A program made the translations under genes and the position numbers. From the NCBI RefSeq assembly GCF_041381155.1, contig NC_091138.1, forward strand, positions 37,999,604 to 38,063,603: 64,000 bases of DNA, written 5' to 3'. Under the pieces are notes generated by a model. It was not told the origin of the DNA, did not search any database, and was given only the letters and a program-made list of their open reading frames with translations. The DNA is from Argopecten irradians. Lineage: Eukaryota > Mollusca > Bivalvia > Pectinida > Pectinidae. Of this stretch, positions 1 through 11,900 are shown piece by piece (position 1 is the first letter of the stretch; each line of letters begins with the position of its first letter).

Positions 1-1029
1 TTCATATCAATTAAAAAGTTTTGTGAGTCTCTGGACTCGTGCAAGTCTACACCGATAGACATAGGAAAGTATTCCGTCATTAGTATACAACTAATTAAAA
101 TAAAAAGTGCAAATATTACAATTTGTCATACATTTATTTAGAAACAATAATCTTATCAGTGTAATCCAGATGAAACATTAAACATTAAAATAGATTTAGA
201 AATTATTTCAAAAATCGTCCGCAAGACTGTGTGACACGGTAGTATTCCGCTTCGATTCAAAAATGGAGAGTCACCGTAACGTGATGAGACCGGCATTGTT
301 CTAGTGGTTTATGTACCCTTTAACCTTGATACAAGTTAATCAACTGATTTAAGGTAAATCAATATTCATTGACTTTCATATAGCTTTTCTTATCGTCGTT
401 TTGTCTTCATCAGAGACGTTCTTAGTTTTGACACACGTCACACAGGTACATGGCGTATTTTATATTCTTCTTTGGTACCGCAATGTTGCTCGACTCGAAT
501 GATAAACATGGGTCAGTAAAACGATAAAAGGACAGAAATTGATCCGATAGACGCAATCAAATCATTACTAAATCTTTATATGTGTATAATTTGCCTAATG
601 ATTAGGCCTACAACCCCCTACACAAAAATGTAAGCTTAACGATATCCTTCTTTGCTCACGAAGTGAACAAAACTAATGCTAAAACTGGAAAATAAGAGTT
701 CATGAAATGTTCTTTAAAATTTAAATGGTAGAAATTTGTAATATTTGCACTTTTTTAAAACACCACTGTTTAGATTTAAGCCTACAGTAGGCCTACAGTA
801 CGCCTTCTTAGGAAAAAGTAGGTCCAGAATATTTTCTAGAAGACCGGTGTTAAAAGATACCCAAATCATGAGCAAATGAAACATTATTTTTTAAGTAGTT
901 TCATTGAGTCCAACTTCAGTAAGAATCGAACTATTACTTCTATGAATGACATTCAATTAATGCCTCTTGAAAAGATATGTAAGGATTTTTTATCAAAGTA
1001 CTATATATCTTATGTATTTCTAAATTCAG
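1..1029. other. Left flank, probable intron 1 of DHRS11-like copy A
   Basis: No exon of recognisable similarity is visible here. In copies B and C, exon 1 lies 2.5-2.7 kb before exon 2, so exon 1 of copy A should lie off the left edge and this stretch would be the 3' part of intron 1. It is AT-rich with no clear repeat. It ends in the acceptor TTCAG just before exon 2. Confidence 0.55.
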
Positions 1030-3789
1030 GCGTTAGCGGATGAGTTGAAGAATGAGAAAGGCAGCCTGACGGCCATCAAGTGTGACCTTACCAAGGAGGA
1101 GGAGATACTGGACATGTTCTCCAAGGTCAAGGCCGAGTTTGGTGGCGTTGATATCTGTGTCAACAATGCTGGTCTTGCACACGAATCGCTAATCCTGTCG
1201 GGCGAAACACAACAATGGCGGGAAATGTTAGATGTAAGATCATATTTTAGTTCAAAAGCATTTTCCGTTGGGAGATTTCATCAGTTAAACTTCGAACAAT
1301 CATATCTAAAGGTTTTGTAAAGAAGAGAATGGTAGAAGTGGTTGTTTTTCTTTAAACCAGGTTAATGTCCTGGGCTTGTCGATCTGCTCCAGAGAGGCTG
1401 TCAAACAGATGAGAGAGAAAGGAGTAGATGATGGTCATCTTATTCTACTAAACAGGCACGTATGATATAGTACCACTACATCTTACAATACCTTTAGGTA
1501 TCAGGTATAGGCGTCCAATGGCCAATTTAACCTATTTAACTCAATTTAATCATTAATACAGATTCATTAACTTTTAACATACTTTACAAATTGTCATAAT
1601 TATACAGTTTTTTTAACTCTGTTGTCTCAGCTTGCGTTGGCACGGTCTGGTCGAACCATAATTTTTACACATTTCATTACATGACTTCAAAACACTCTTT
1701 ATCATATTCTACTGATAAAATACTTAGTATACAAGTAAATTCTTTTAGCTGCAAAAAACATTTATGCATGCATACTGGATAAATGATTTCGGCTGGTCAA
1801 ACCAAGACTTGATGAAGAATTACTTTTATTGACTCGTCCTTCTCTCCGTATCTTACAGTATGTCTGGTCATCGAATCACCAACTACAGTCCTGGCCATTT
1901 CTACAAGGCCACCAAATTCATGGTGACGGCCTTGACCGAATGTTTACGACAGGAACTGAGTGAGATAAAATCACATATCCGGGTTACGGTAGGTTTTAGA
2001 ATTTCTAATGGAAATTGAGATTTTTACAGTGCCACGATTTCGTTTGACGACTTTTTCACCCCTCTATATAATTCCGCTTGTAGTCAATATTTGCATTCCC
2101 CCATGGCCCTTTCCAAGTCTCCATAAAAAACATAACATAAGTTAAGGAAAACTCCTTAACTTGCATTTTAACTATGTTTTTCCCTTAACATCTGTAATGG
2201 AGAAAAGTTAAGAATTCCTTACAGCAACCAATGGTGATTAAACGGACCAGAAAGTATTGACGAGATATATTTGGTTTATATTTTTAACAATAGAAGTTTC
2301 TAATTATCGTTGACAGGGAATCAGTCCTGGAAGAGTGCATACAGAGTTCCAACAAAGGATGTTCAAGGACAAGAGCAAAGCAGACGCCATTTGGTCTGCA
2401 TTTAAGGTACGTGGTCAAATAGCGATCGCTGTCGATCATGACGGTAACATATTGTCTAACGATATATGAATACATGAAAAAATACGATTGTGATATAACA
2501 CTATTGTGTACGCCACCGTCATTATACTGCTAAGATCTGCACTGGGTAGAAGACCGCGAGCACGGGGAACTAGAGCATCAACTTATGAATATCTGGTCAA
2601 CAAATTCGTTACATAATGTATTATGGAATATGACTTTATCCATTTATCCAATATAACTTTCAGTTTTTCGTTTGCAATATATAATCATTAGTATCATTCA
2701 CACTACTACCATCGTCCTCCTCTACATCTAAAGATGTTCAACCTTACATACAAAATACTATCTTCATCTTCAACATTTCAAACATCCTCCGATCATTATA
2801 TTATTAATCCACATACATCATTCGAATTCATTCACTCAGCACTCACTTTATGTCATGTCTTCATCCATTGTTCGTTTATTATCATGCGGTTTTCGGCCCT
2901 GCAGGTAGGGCGTTAGAACTGTACCTGCTGCCCCTATTGCATGATCGTAAAAGGCGACTAAATTTAGGATCTTATCTTTTCTCTTCTTTCTAACTGACTT
3001 TGTCTTTCCTAATGCCTCCCTTGGCACCGCCTCACTTCTGGCGCGTTCGCCCCTGTGAGGAAGGCTTTAGGTTCTGTCCCCTGGCCGAGACACACCAAAG
3101 TCTATACAATCTGCTTCTGCTTAGCGCTCAGCATACAGGGAGTGGGACGACTGGTTCGCCCGTTGTCAGTATAATGTGACCGGGTGGGGTGTGTTGCTTG
3201 GCGTCTTCGGCGGCATGCATGATATAGCGCTATAAAAAGGGCAACAGTTCCACTATACAAGAAGACACAACATGAATACACCGCAGTCTCCTGAAACACG
3301 CACCTCGCCAACATACATGCAACACATCGCATTCATAGAAGGCCGTCCTTACATGACCATAGCTGTTAATAGGGCGTTAATAAATCAAACAAACAATCAT
3401 ACGGTTTTATATACATACTATTTTAGACTCTGGAAGCTGACGATGTCGTGGACGCTATCATTTATGCTATAGGAACTCCAGGTCACGTTCAGGTATACAA
3501 CAAAGTTTACACAATAATTTGTTTCGTTCTGTCAATTTATTGCCAACAGAATTAAATATGTCATTTAATATGTCATACGTTATGACATATCTCCAATTAA
3601 TTAAGAGAGTTGTGCATACAGTCAAAGTCTACTTGATTCAAGGGTGATACATGGATACGGATATTATCTTAATCATATCCTTTAAATATGTGTGACAAGC
3701 TGGTGTTATGTTAAATGAGTAGGACTATAGAAAATATCTATTTACAGGTACACGACATTCTGTTTCGTCCCACGGAGCAGAGCACATGA
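1030..3789 (+). CDS. DHRS11: DHRS11-like short-chain dehydrogenase/reductase, copy A (5' partial)
   Basis: Six exons are readable: 1030-1233, 1361-1455, 1859-1988, 2317-2406, 3427-3492 and 3748-3789 (TGA). Joined, they are co-linear with human DHRS11 from about residue 52 to the C-terminus. Visible motifs are NNAG in exon 2, the NSMSGHR active-site segment split between exons 3 and 4, YKATK (catalytic Tyr and Lys) in exon 4, ISPG in exon 5 and the family's C-terminal RPTEQ. All junctions are GT-AG except intron 3, which starts GCACGT. The family reduces carbonyl groups, including 17-keto steroids, with NADPH in the cytosol; the substrate here is unknown. Exon 1, with the TGxxxGIG dinucleotide motif, is outside the window. 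No stop interrupts the exons, so the copy looks functional. First member of a four-copy tandem array. Confidence 0.85.
2894..3395 (+). mobile_element. SINE-like retroposon, apparently full length (502 bp)
   Basis: It lies in intron 5 of copy A and is flanked by near-identical 13 bp duplications: ATCATGCGGTTTT at 2881-2893 and ATCATACGGTTTT at 3396-3408. It starts CGGCCCTGCAGG and ends with a tail GTTAATAGGGCGTTAATAAA followed by (CAAA)n-like sequence. Parts of the same family recur in both strands across the window. Target duplications of variable length plus a simple-sequence tail fit LINE-driven retroposition. The origin of the head is not clear to me; I found no convincing tRNA A and B boxes. 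Confidence 0.75.
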
Positions 3790-4022
3790 AGGATTCTATC
3801 TCGGGCTTTATTCGTACGTATTGTATTCCTTCAGTCCTTATATTCGTAGAACGGAACTCTAGGAGTTGCTGTGTATTTCAAAGCTAGTTTTCCTTATCAA
3901 GAACTACTAAGGACATGGCTTCACTTTTATTGATTACTATTGTTATTTTTTTTAAATTTTGACAGCGCTTTAGAGGATAATAATTATATAAATATTGTTT
4001 ATTTGATTTGTTATCATTTCAG

Positions 4023-4028
4023 AATAAA
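4023..4028 (+). promoter_or_regulatory. Candidate poly(A) signal, copy A
   Basis: AATAAA lies 234 bp after the stop codon of copy A and just before a MITE. It is the first canonical signal after the stop, so it is the likely 3' end, but a single hexamer in AT-rich DNA is weak evidence. Confidence 0.4.
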
Positions 4029-4063
4029 CTTCGGAAGTTGATCTTGTCCGTGTGCTGATTTAA

Positions 4064-4429
4064 AGATGCTCTACCGCCGACAGAGCATAAATGATATTAA
4101 TCATTTGAACAATAATTTGTGTTTAATCGTGTATATTTATGCCTAATTAACACAAAAAAATATATAAAATAATTTATTTCGCTTTTGGTGCATGCGCAAT
4201 CAGTACTTCATTTCATATAGGATATAGTGTCACGGAATTTTTTCGGGATGCAATTAATTATTTTTCATATTTTTAACTTGAAGTAAATTTAGAAGCTCAA
4301 ACTTTTCAATGGTGGTAATGGTTTAAAGTAAGTAACTTTTGTAACTGAAGAAAAATACTAAATCGTCTGCTCCTGTTTTCTATAGTGAAAAAATACCATT
4401 TGTCAGCGGTGGAGCATCTTTAACTGTGG
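4064..4429. mobile_element. piggyBac-type MITE (366 bp, TTAA target)
   Basis: The terminal inverted repeat begins AGATGCTCYACCGCYGACA on both ends, and the element is bounded by TTAA at 4060-4063 and 4430-4433. A 357 bp copy in opposite orientation lies at 48416-48772, again between TTAA pairs; fragments occur near 19268 and 62622. No coding capacity. TTAA duplication is the hallmark of the piggyBac superfamily; that assignment rests on the ends only. Confidence 0.75.
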
Positions 4430-4829
4430 TCATCTCTAACATAAAGGCATCGCGTAAAACAGCAAAGTAGTACACACACTGTTATCGAAATATGTGGGGA
4501 TGAACTCAGATATGTATTTGGTTCATCAGCCACAATGAAATGGGATCAAGGTAGACTTAGTGTTTGCTGTTATAAGACACCAAGGTATTTCTTGTTATAT
4601 CTCTGTATCATGAATAAGGGGTCATAAACCTACACTACGTTGGGAAACGGAGCGTAGCAGAGTTTAGACAACCTGTTATAGAATATAAAAAGGAGATAAT
4701 GACGGGATTCTGGTATTTTGATTTGGAAGAAGGTGGATTAACATGAATTACCAAAATAGAATTTGTACTTATTGTGTTACCAATGATATTAGGGATAAAT
4801 TTAAAATGCCCTCTTTGACTTCAGAAAGA

Positions 4830-5572
4830 TAAGAGGCCCATGGACCTAACCGGTCATCAGACTATAGGAACAATACAACATAGTAATTTAAAGATTTTAG
4901 CCATTTTGACCCCTGTGATCTTAAATGAAGATCAGGTCATTTTTAAAACATATATGGTAGCACTTCATCCCAGCATGTCACAGGCCAAATGTCGGGTCGG
5001 TCTCTTGGCCTCTAAGTTATTCAAGAAAGTTTTTTCAAGATTTCAGTCTACATGTATTTGACCCCTGTGACCTCGGATGAAGGTCTATGTCATTCATTTG
5101 AACAAACTTGGTAGCCCTTAATCCCAGCAAGTTGTAGGTCCAATATCAGTACCCTTGGCCTTCTGGTTCTTGAGAAGAAGTTGTTTAAAGATTTAAGCCT
5201 ATTTGACTCCTGTGAACTTGAATGCAGGTCAATGTCATTCATTTGAACAAACTTGGTAGTCCTTCATCGCAGCATTTTGCAGGCCGAATATGAGAACCCT
5301 GAGCCTTTCGGTTCTTGAAAAGAAGTCGTTTAAAGATTTTAGCCTATTTGACCCCTGTGACCTTGAATGAAGGTCAAGGTCATTTATTTGAACAAACTTG
5401 GTAGCTCTTCATCCCAGCATGCTGCAGGCCCAATATGAGTATCCTGGGCCTATTGGTTTTTGAGAAGAAGTTGTTTGAATGAAAAGTTAACGCACGGCAC
5501 CCGGCGCACGACGACGGACGAAGCATGATGACTATAGAACCTTTCGGGTCGAATGACCGAAAAATCATTAAA
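4830..5572 (+). repeat. Helitron/pearl-like repeat, family S, with ~145-152 bp internal units
   Basis: Four diverged units are marked by GACCCCTGTG-like segments at about 4908, 5060, 5205 and 5350. Each carries tandem AAGGTCA-type words and a TTGAGAAGAAGTTG segment. The array is followed by a GGCGCACGACGACGG-rich stretch (about 5490-5521) and a short hairpin around TTTCGGGTCGAATGACCGAAA (about 5543-5563, ends only quoted approximately). This design is like that of bivalve pearl and Helentron-associated elements. Open frames in it are not genes. Confidence 0.6.
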
Positions 5573-5924
5573 AATGTGATAAAATATTTACATACTTGAA
5601 CGATATATTTGGTTTATGATAATACATATATAACATGGGTAGGTTAAACATTAACTGAGACCGCCGGTATCTTTAGATTTAATCAGAATATTCAATATGT
5701 TGAGTTGGATAATAAACCGCGGCACATGTATGCTACGTTTGTACACTGGTGGTGTGAAGGCAGATAGCGGTCACAATTTAAAAAAATGTACTCCAGTGTA
5801 TTTAATTCCTAGATGCATTGCGGTGTCGTTCTGAGATACTGTATCTTTTCTTTGATGAAGTTACCGTTTTGTTGGTCACAAGAAAATAAACATCGAGGCA
5901 ACTCGTGACTCGTCGTACCCATAG

Positions 5925-5944
5925 AGGTCAAAGTTCAAAGGTCA
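5925..5944 (+). promoter_or_regulatory. Triple nuclear-receptor half-site with DR1 spacing upstream of copy B
   Basis: AGGTCA (5925-5930), A, AGTTCA (5932-5937), A, AGGTCA (5939-5944) form two overlapping one-base-spaced direct repeats, the DR1 type bound by HNF4, RXR heterodimers and COUP-TF relatives. The site ends 36 bp before the copy B start codon. Copies C and D have no such site in the same place. Function is inferred from the motif only. Confidence 0.55.
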
Positions 5945-5980
5945 CAAACTTAGGTAGGTTGTCTACACACCAGTATAGTG

Positions 5981-8900
5981 ATGGAGCGTTGGACTGGACG
6001 AGTAGCCCTCATCACGGGCGCTTCAGTAGGAATAGGAGCTGCCTTGGCCAGGAGACTTGTCAAACATGGAATGAAAGTTGTCGGTTGTGCAAGGAATGTT
6101 CAGCAAATCCAGGTAAATACTATATCATTACACGGCCGACATGTACAATGTAGCTTGGTGAACTTACCCGTAACAATGTAATGCAAGGGAAACAACCCTT
6201 ATACAAAACCAATAGCATAACTATTTCAATATACTAAAATGATGCCTTCACATTAAAAAAATTCTACATTTGTTTGTTTTTGTTCATTTGTTTAGGGAAT
6301 TTTTCATCCAAGTGATAGTATGTGGTAAGTTTCCGGGAGAAAGTACATGAATCAGTTTTGCTTAAAGTTGTATGGTCTATCACTTTCGCTCTTTTTGTCA
6401 TAAACATTCATATTCACACATTGTATGTTGTATGAGAGTTTGTGATGGTGAAATTTACAAGAAATACAACTTTAAGGGAAATAAAATCTTAACATGAAAA
6501 GTAAATGAAATTGTTTGCATGCTTACAACATCTGAGTAACATACAACGCATACATAAATTTACACCATTATAATTTCAAACAGTTTTGTTACATAGAAGC
6601 TTTTCACTGGACCAAAATTATTGAATTATATGGATACATGTATGTTCGCATAGGATGTACCTTTATGCGATTCTTTATGTATCTGTTTGTATCGAGTAAT
6701 GATGCCACATTTTGTAAGGCTGCACAATGTTCCTATACAATGTATAAACAGCGTTTGTTTGTTTTTTGGTTTTGCCTAATGTCCTATAAACAGCTAAGAC
6801 TCTTTAAGGGTGTAATGTATTGTATGTGGTGTCTGTTTTTGGAGACCGCAGTATGTGAAACTCTTGTCCATTTCATGGTGATACGTCACTGAAGAATGCT
6901 GCCAAAGGCATAGATCATTTGACTAAATCGCATTACACTGATGATTAACTCTTTGATTCTACGAGGGAATCGCTAACTGTTGTAAAACCCGAGTATTTTT
7001 GTCTCATGCCTTGAGGTTTTATTGCAACTTTGCAACTATGATATCCCGTTATTTTGAAATAAGTTTGGAAAAACCTTAACTGAAAATCAATTTTCGCCAT
7101 ACATTAAAATTGCGTGCTATTTTAAACACAAGTCCCATTGTTTGCCTTTTATAGGGAAACCAGTCTAGTTTCTTTACCTAGAAAATGGTAATTTTGTTGA
7201 CGCCATGATGTTACGAGGCTGTTTTATATGGATAACCATGAAATACATACTCAGGCGAAAGAGACCAGCTTTTGGTATCTGTACTGTGCAAGAAGGTGAA
7301 CATTACGACACCTTCTCACAAAGCCAGAGGACAACTTAGTCCAAAAAATGTCTGTTTAGAGTTACCCGAACGACCCTAATTGTTTACCCCCGACCCTATT
7401 TTCCCCCACTTTTCTACGAAAAAAAATATAAAAAGTCGGGATTTCGATCTCACGCTCTGGTTCCGGCCATCATTTAAGAGTGAAAGACATTTTACTCATA
7501 AAAAAAAAAAAAAATTTGCCAATGTAACCCTCAACCGACCGACCGACCTACCCTAATTTTTGCCAATGTAACCCTCAACAGATATATATTTTTTGACCTT
7601 AAAGGGACATGAACCTTAAATAAGTTGTTCTGTATGCTTAGATATGGTTTTCAGATGTTTATTGAATATTTTATTACAATGATTGGTTATCTAAAACGAC
7701 AGGAAAACATGGGGAATACCTACCTCAAAAATGATAAAAATAGACCGTCATATTCTATTTTTGGAACACAAAACGAAAGCTGGCCGAAAGCGAGGTTATA
7801 ATGAACAACAAACTTGCTGAAATGACAAGGAATATTTGTTTTCCACATTTTAAGATTATTTTCTAATTTACGATGGTTGACAAATGAAGTTTAAGCCATA
7901 TTTGTTATAAAACAATTTGTATTCAGCGTAAGAATGATAAGTCAAAAGTCAAACGAGACTTTTCATTCGACAGGGCACCGCGAAGTGAGGTTCCTGACTT
8001 ATTGCACATATGTACATCACGCAAGTATAAAGTGGGGAGTTGCTCCCGTCTCTTGCATTTCAGCGATCCATTTATATTTACCTACTTTCCAAATCGTGCA
8101 CGTAACTGACTCTTGACGTACACTGTTTTCTATCAGAATTCGTTTGTGTTCGCTTCACCCACGTTTTTGACCCACCATTTTGTTTACATTTGTACAGTGC
8201 ATTGTGGGAGGTCACTAATGTTCAACACTACTATACTCGTTACGAAATTCGACTGGGCCGGTTCAAAATACAGAAAGATGGAATTTCCATTATAATTATT
8301 TCATTTGACACATTTGCACAATAACTGATATATATTACTTAGTAAGGTATCTTGAATTTATATTTTACTCAAATTTACATGGTTTATTTAGGTTCATGTT
8401 CCTTTAACAACAGACCACTAAGTATGTCAAACCGCAAAACCAAGCAAATATCGAATTTATCATGATTCTTGCAAATAACCCCGCTTACAAGACACAACAC
8501 GAACATCATGTCGTTTCCCAAACCATTGTATGGTAATTACTTTTGAAGTAATGCTTAAAATATGTCTCTTGAAATGAACTGCAAAAGCACCATTATATAT
8601 AGCCGGAATTTTGTTCAAAGTGCTACGTATCTTATATATTTCTACACACAGGATTTAGCCAATGAGTTGAAGAATGAAAAAGGCAGTCTAACGGCCATCA
8701 AGTGTGACCTAACCAAAGAGGAAGAGATACTGGACATGTTCGCCAAGGTCAAGGCCGAGTTTGGTGGCGTCGATGTCTGTGTCAACAACGCTGGTCTTGC
8801 ACACAACGCGCCAATCCTATCGGGCGAAACACAACAATGGCGGGAGATGTTAGATGTAAGTTCAATTTTCACGCCAGTAGCATTTTCACTTGGATAGTAT

Positions 8901-11900
8901 AGTATATCATAGGTAAGTGGTAAGTATGATGTTTCTGGTGTTGTTTTTACCATGGACTGTGAGGTTAAAACGGAAGTATTTGCTAATTTTTCAACAACAA
9001 TTACTATCGTTCAACTTCATCAACTAACTTGGTACAATCAGATAAAAAAGTTGTCAAAGAAGAAAATTATAGAAGATATCAATTTTCTGCAAACCAGGTG
9101 AATGTCCTTGGCTTGTCGATCTGCTCCAGAGAGGCTGTCAAACTGATGAGAGAGAAGGGAATAGACGATGGTCACCTCATTCTCCTAAACAGGCACGTAT
9201 TACACCACCATGGAATCCACTACATTAAAATATCGGAACTACAGATATACACTTGCCAACTAAACCCATTTTACTTGACATTGTATCATTCTCAGTCAAT
9301 GAGCAAAACTTGCTGTGTTTTTGCTATTTCCCTTCAACAGTTCGTGGTCTTGTCTTGTTCCAAATAATGCAGTTTGGATACAGTTCATATTGAAATCGAA
9401 TGTTGAAATACCAAACATATAATATTTTGGTGTTCAATCCAGCAATCGTATATTGAAGTATCCATGATAATACAAATCTACAATTATTTTACATGACTCC
9501 GGAATGTTCTTAGTTATTTGATAAACCACTCACACGTTGCATTCCTTATTAGGTTCAATTGATCATTTTCACTACCCTTTTTGCCCTCTTTTTATAGTAT
9601 GTCTGGTCACCGAATCATCAACAGCAGTCCTGGTCATTTCTACTCTGCAACCAAATACATGGTGACGGCATTGACCGAATGTCTGCGACAGGAACTAAAT
9701 GAGATTGAATCGCACATCAGGGTTACGGTACCTTTATTCGCCAATTCTTAAGTACACGTAAAAGATAAAAAGTAGTTATCCTTTCCAGTTTTTAAACAAG
9801 TTTCTTGCTGTTCTATTCAATGATCTTTGGATTGACCTATCATCGCTGAAACCATCTAAAACATACTATGTTTCCAGTGTCACTGTTAAACAATCTGATT
9901 AAAATACATATCCTTATTATCACTACGTTTGATATGAGGATCTGAGAACATCCCATTAGGGGTCACGTCAGGATGACCTTTGGAAATGGCCAATCAAAAT
10001 TTGCACTGCCAGAATCTTGACTGGGGACGAACTAGTTCGAAAAAAACTGTCCGAATAATTTTCGTGTGCGTAGTCATCTCGCCCAAAGTGCACTACAATT
10101 CTAAATGTATATGCTTACTGGGACGAAATGGCGTTAACAATTCACGTAGAAATGTGTAGAAAATGTATTTGGTCTGGAATACACGTGATAAAAGGTCATC
10201 CGAACGTGACCCCATATCGGGTATTGTCAGATCCTATGTTGAAAGGAGTGGTTATAAGGATCTGTATTTTAATCAGATTGACTGTTAAAAACATATTTCA
10301 GTTAAATATAAACACCAAAACCTTATTTTTAGTTCATACGAACTTCCCAAGAACGGGTCCATGACATTTTCGTGAGATGCTATATGTACTTTACATGTAC
10401 GTGAATGTGGGACAGAGAGGGACTACACAGTCATTGGAAAGTATGATCCTGGTCACACAGTCAGCTATAATGACATATGCCATACCTCTGGTTGTATTCC
10501 ACACGACGACTTTTGTCTGCTTTGACTAAATATTCGCCTTGCTCTTGGAATTTTCGGTGTAGAAAGGTTCTTTTTTCTGTCGTTCGGTTATGTGTGCTTC
10601 CAAATCTTGTTGAATAGATATGGGTATGCTTACCGATGTTGTACTTTTGAATGATGGTATGAAGTAACAAACACATGTGCTGATGTTAAAAATCTTCCAT
10701 AGGGAATCAGCCCAGGAATGGTCTACACAGAGTTCCAAGGTCGGATGTTCAAGGACATGAGCAAAGGTGACGCCATTTGTACAGCATACAAGGTAAAGAC
10801 ACTTGTTTCATTGCAAGTCATAGTATACCTGGTATTTTATAAGCAGAACTGACTACTTTTGAAACTCGAAAATTGAATAATCTTGATATTATATAACTCT
10901 TCGCTTTGTTTTAATATAACCTTCCCTAAAACACAGTGCAATTATTGTGATGAGAAGCAAGTTAAAGACCTATCTTCAGTACTTTCAGGCGATCATGTTC
11001 AGTCATTGTATGTTTATTAAATTTCTAATTGATACTTAAAGGTTCCTATTGGGTTAACCATTGCTTGTCGAAATATTATAGATGTAACATATGTTACATA
11101 TTGCTTCTCTTGGACGACTTTAAAAGCAAATTGTTTAATTAAAAATACAATATATTTAATGTCTTTAAAATATATATACAAAGAACATTTAAATTGTATT
11201 GGTGTACTATGGATTACGGTCTGTCTACACCTACTGTTTTTGATGCAAAGTCTATTTGCTCGGGTTGTAAGTGACATATTGATAATTTTTACTTTCCTTA
11301 GGAGATATCCAGTCATATTTTAAGGTGTGTTTGATACAATCATGCATGTAAAATACAAGTGACTCGTACATTATTTTCAATAGATTTTTTGTAATTTCAT
11401 CACTCCACACTTTCTCTTATTTTATTTTAGACACTGGAAGCTGATGATATTGTGGACTCCATAGTTTACGCTTTAGGGGCACCAGGCCATGTTCAGGTAA
11501 ATCATAAATGAACATAGTCTAAGCCGGATACATTTATTTATCCCGCCTCAGACAACAATATTGTATTCCTATTGGTCAAAATGACGTCACGTGATATACA
11601 AGATATAGTCGTATCAAGTTGGTAGAAATCGTATCAGGTTTGGACGATAGAGTCATCGTTCTTTGCTCCTAACGTCATTAGCAACAAGATAGCGGTCAAG
11701 TAACTTTTCAAGTAACTCTTCGCGACGACGGCACTCAAAGAGATTCAGACAAAATGTTTGAATGATGACGCTGATGACCACTTTCAAAGCAAACCGAAAT
11801 TAGCAACACTTATTTAGGATTATTTAACAGAAATGGACCATGACAACGCATTCGAGTCTTAATTGAGGTGAAAATTGTTTTAAGTCGTTTTGGTTTCCTT

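Noticed and set aside
1459-1465. Alternative GT donor (CAC|GTATGA) for intron 3 of copy A
   Set aside because: Using it would put the next exon out of frame, and copy C has no GT in the equivalent place, so the GC donor is preferred.
3102-3332. 76-codon minus-strand frame and overlapping plus frame at 3272-3472
   Set aside because: Both lie in the SINE-like element; the plus frame merely runs into exon 6 of copy A through the intron.
5905-6153. 82-codon plus-strand frame over exon 1 of copy B
   Set aside because: It reads exon 1 in a different frame; the real frame gives the cofactor motif and the correct donor.
8642-8953. 103-codon frame on the minus strand
   Set aside because: It is the antisense of exon 2 of copy B; the same shadow occurs opposite exon 2 of copy D (26579-26764).
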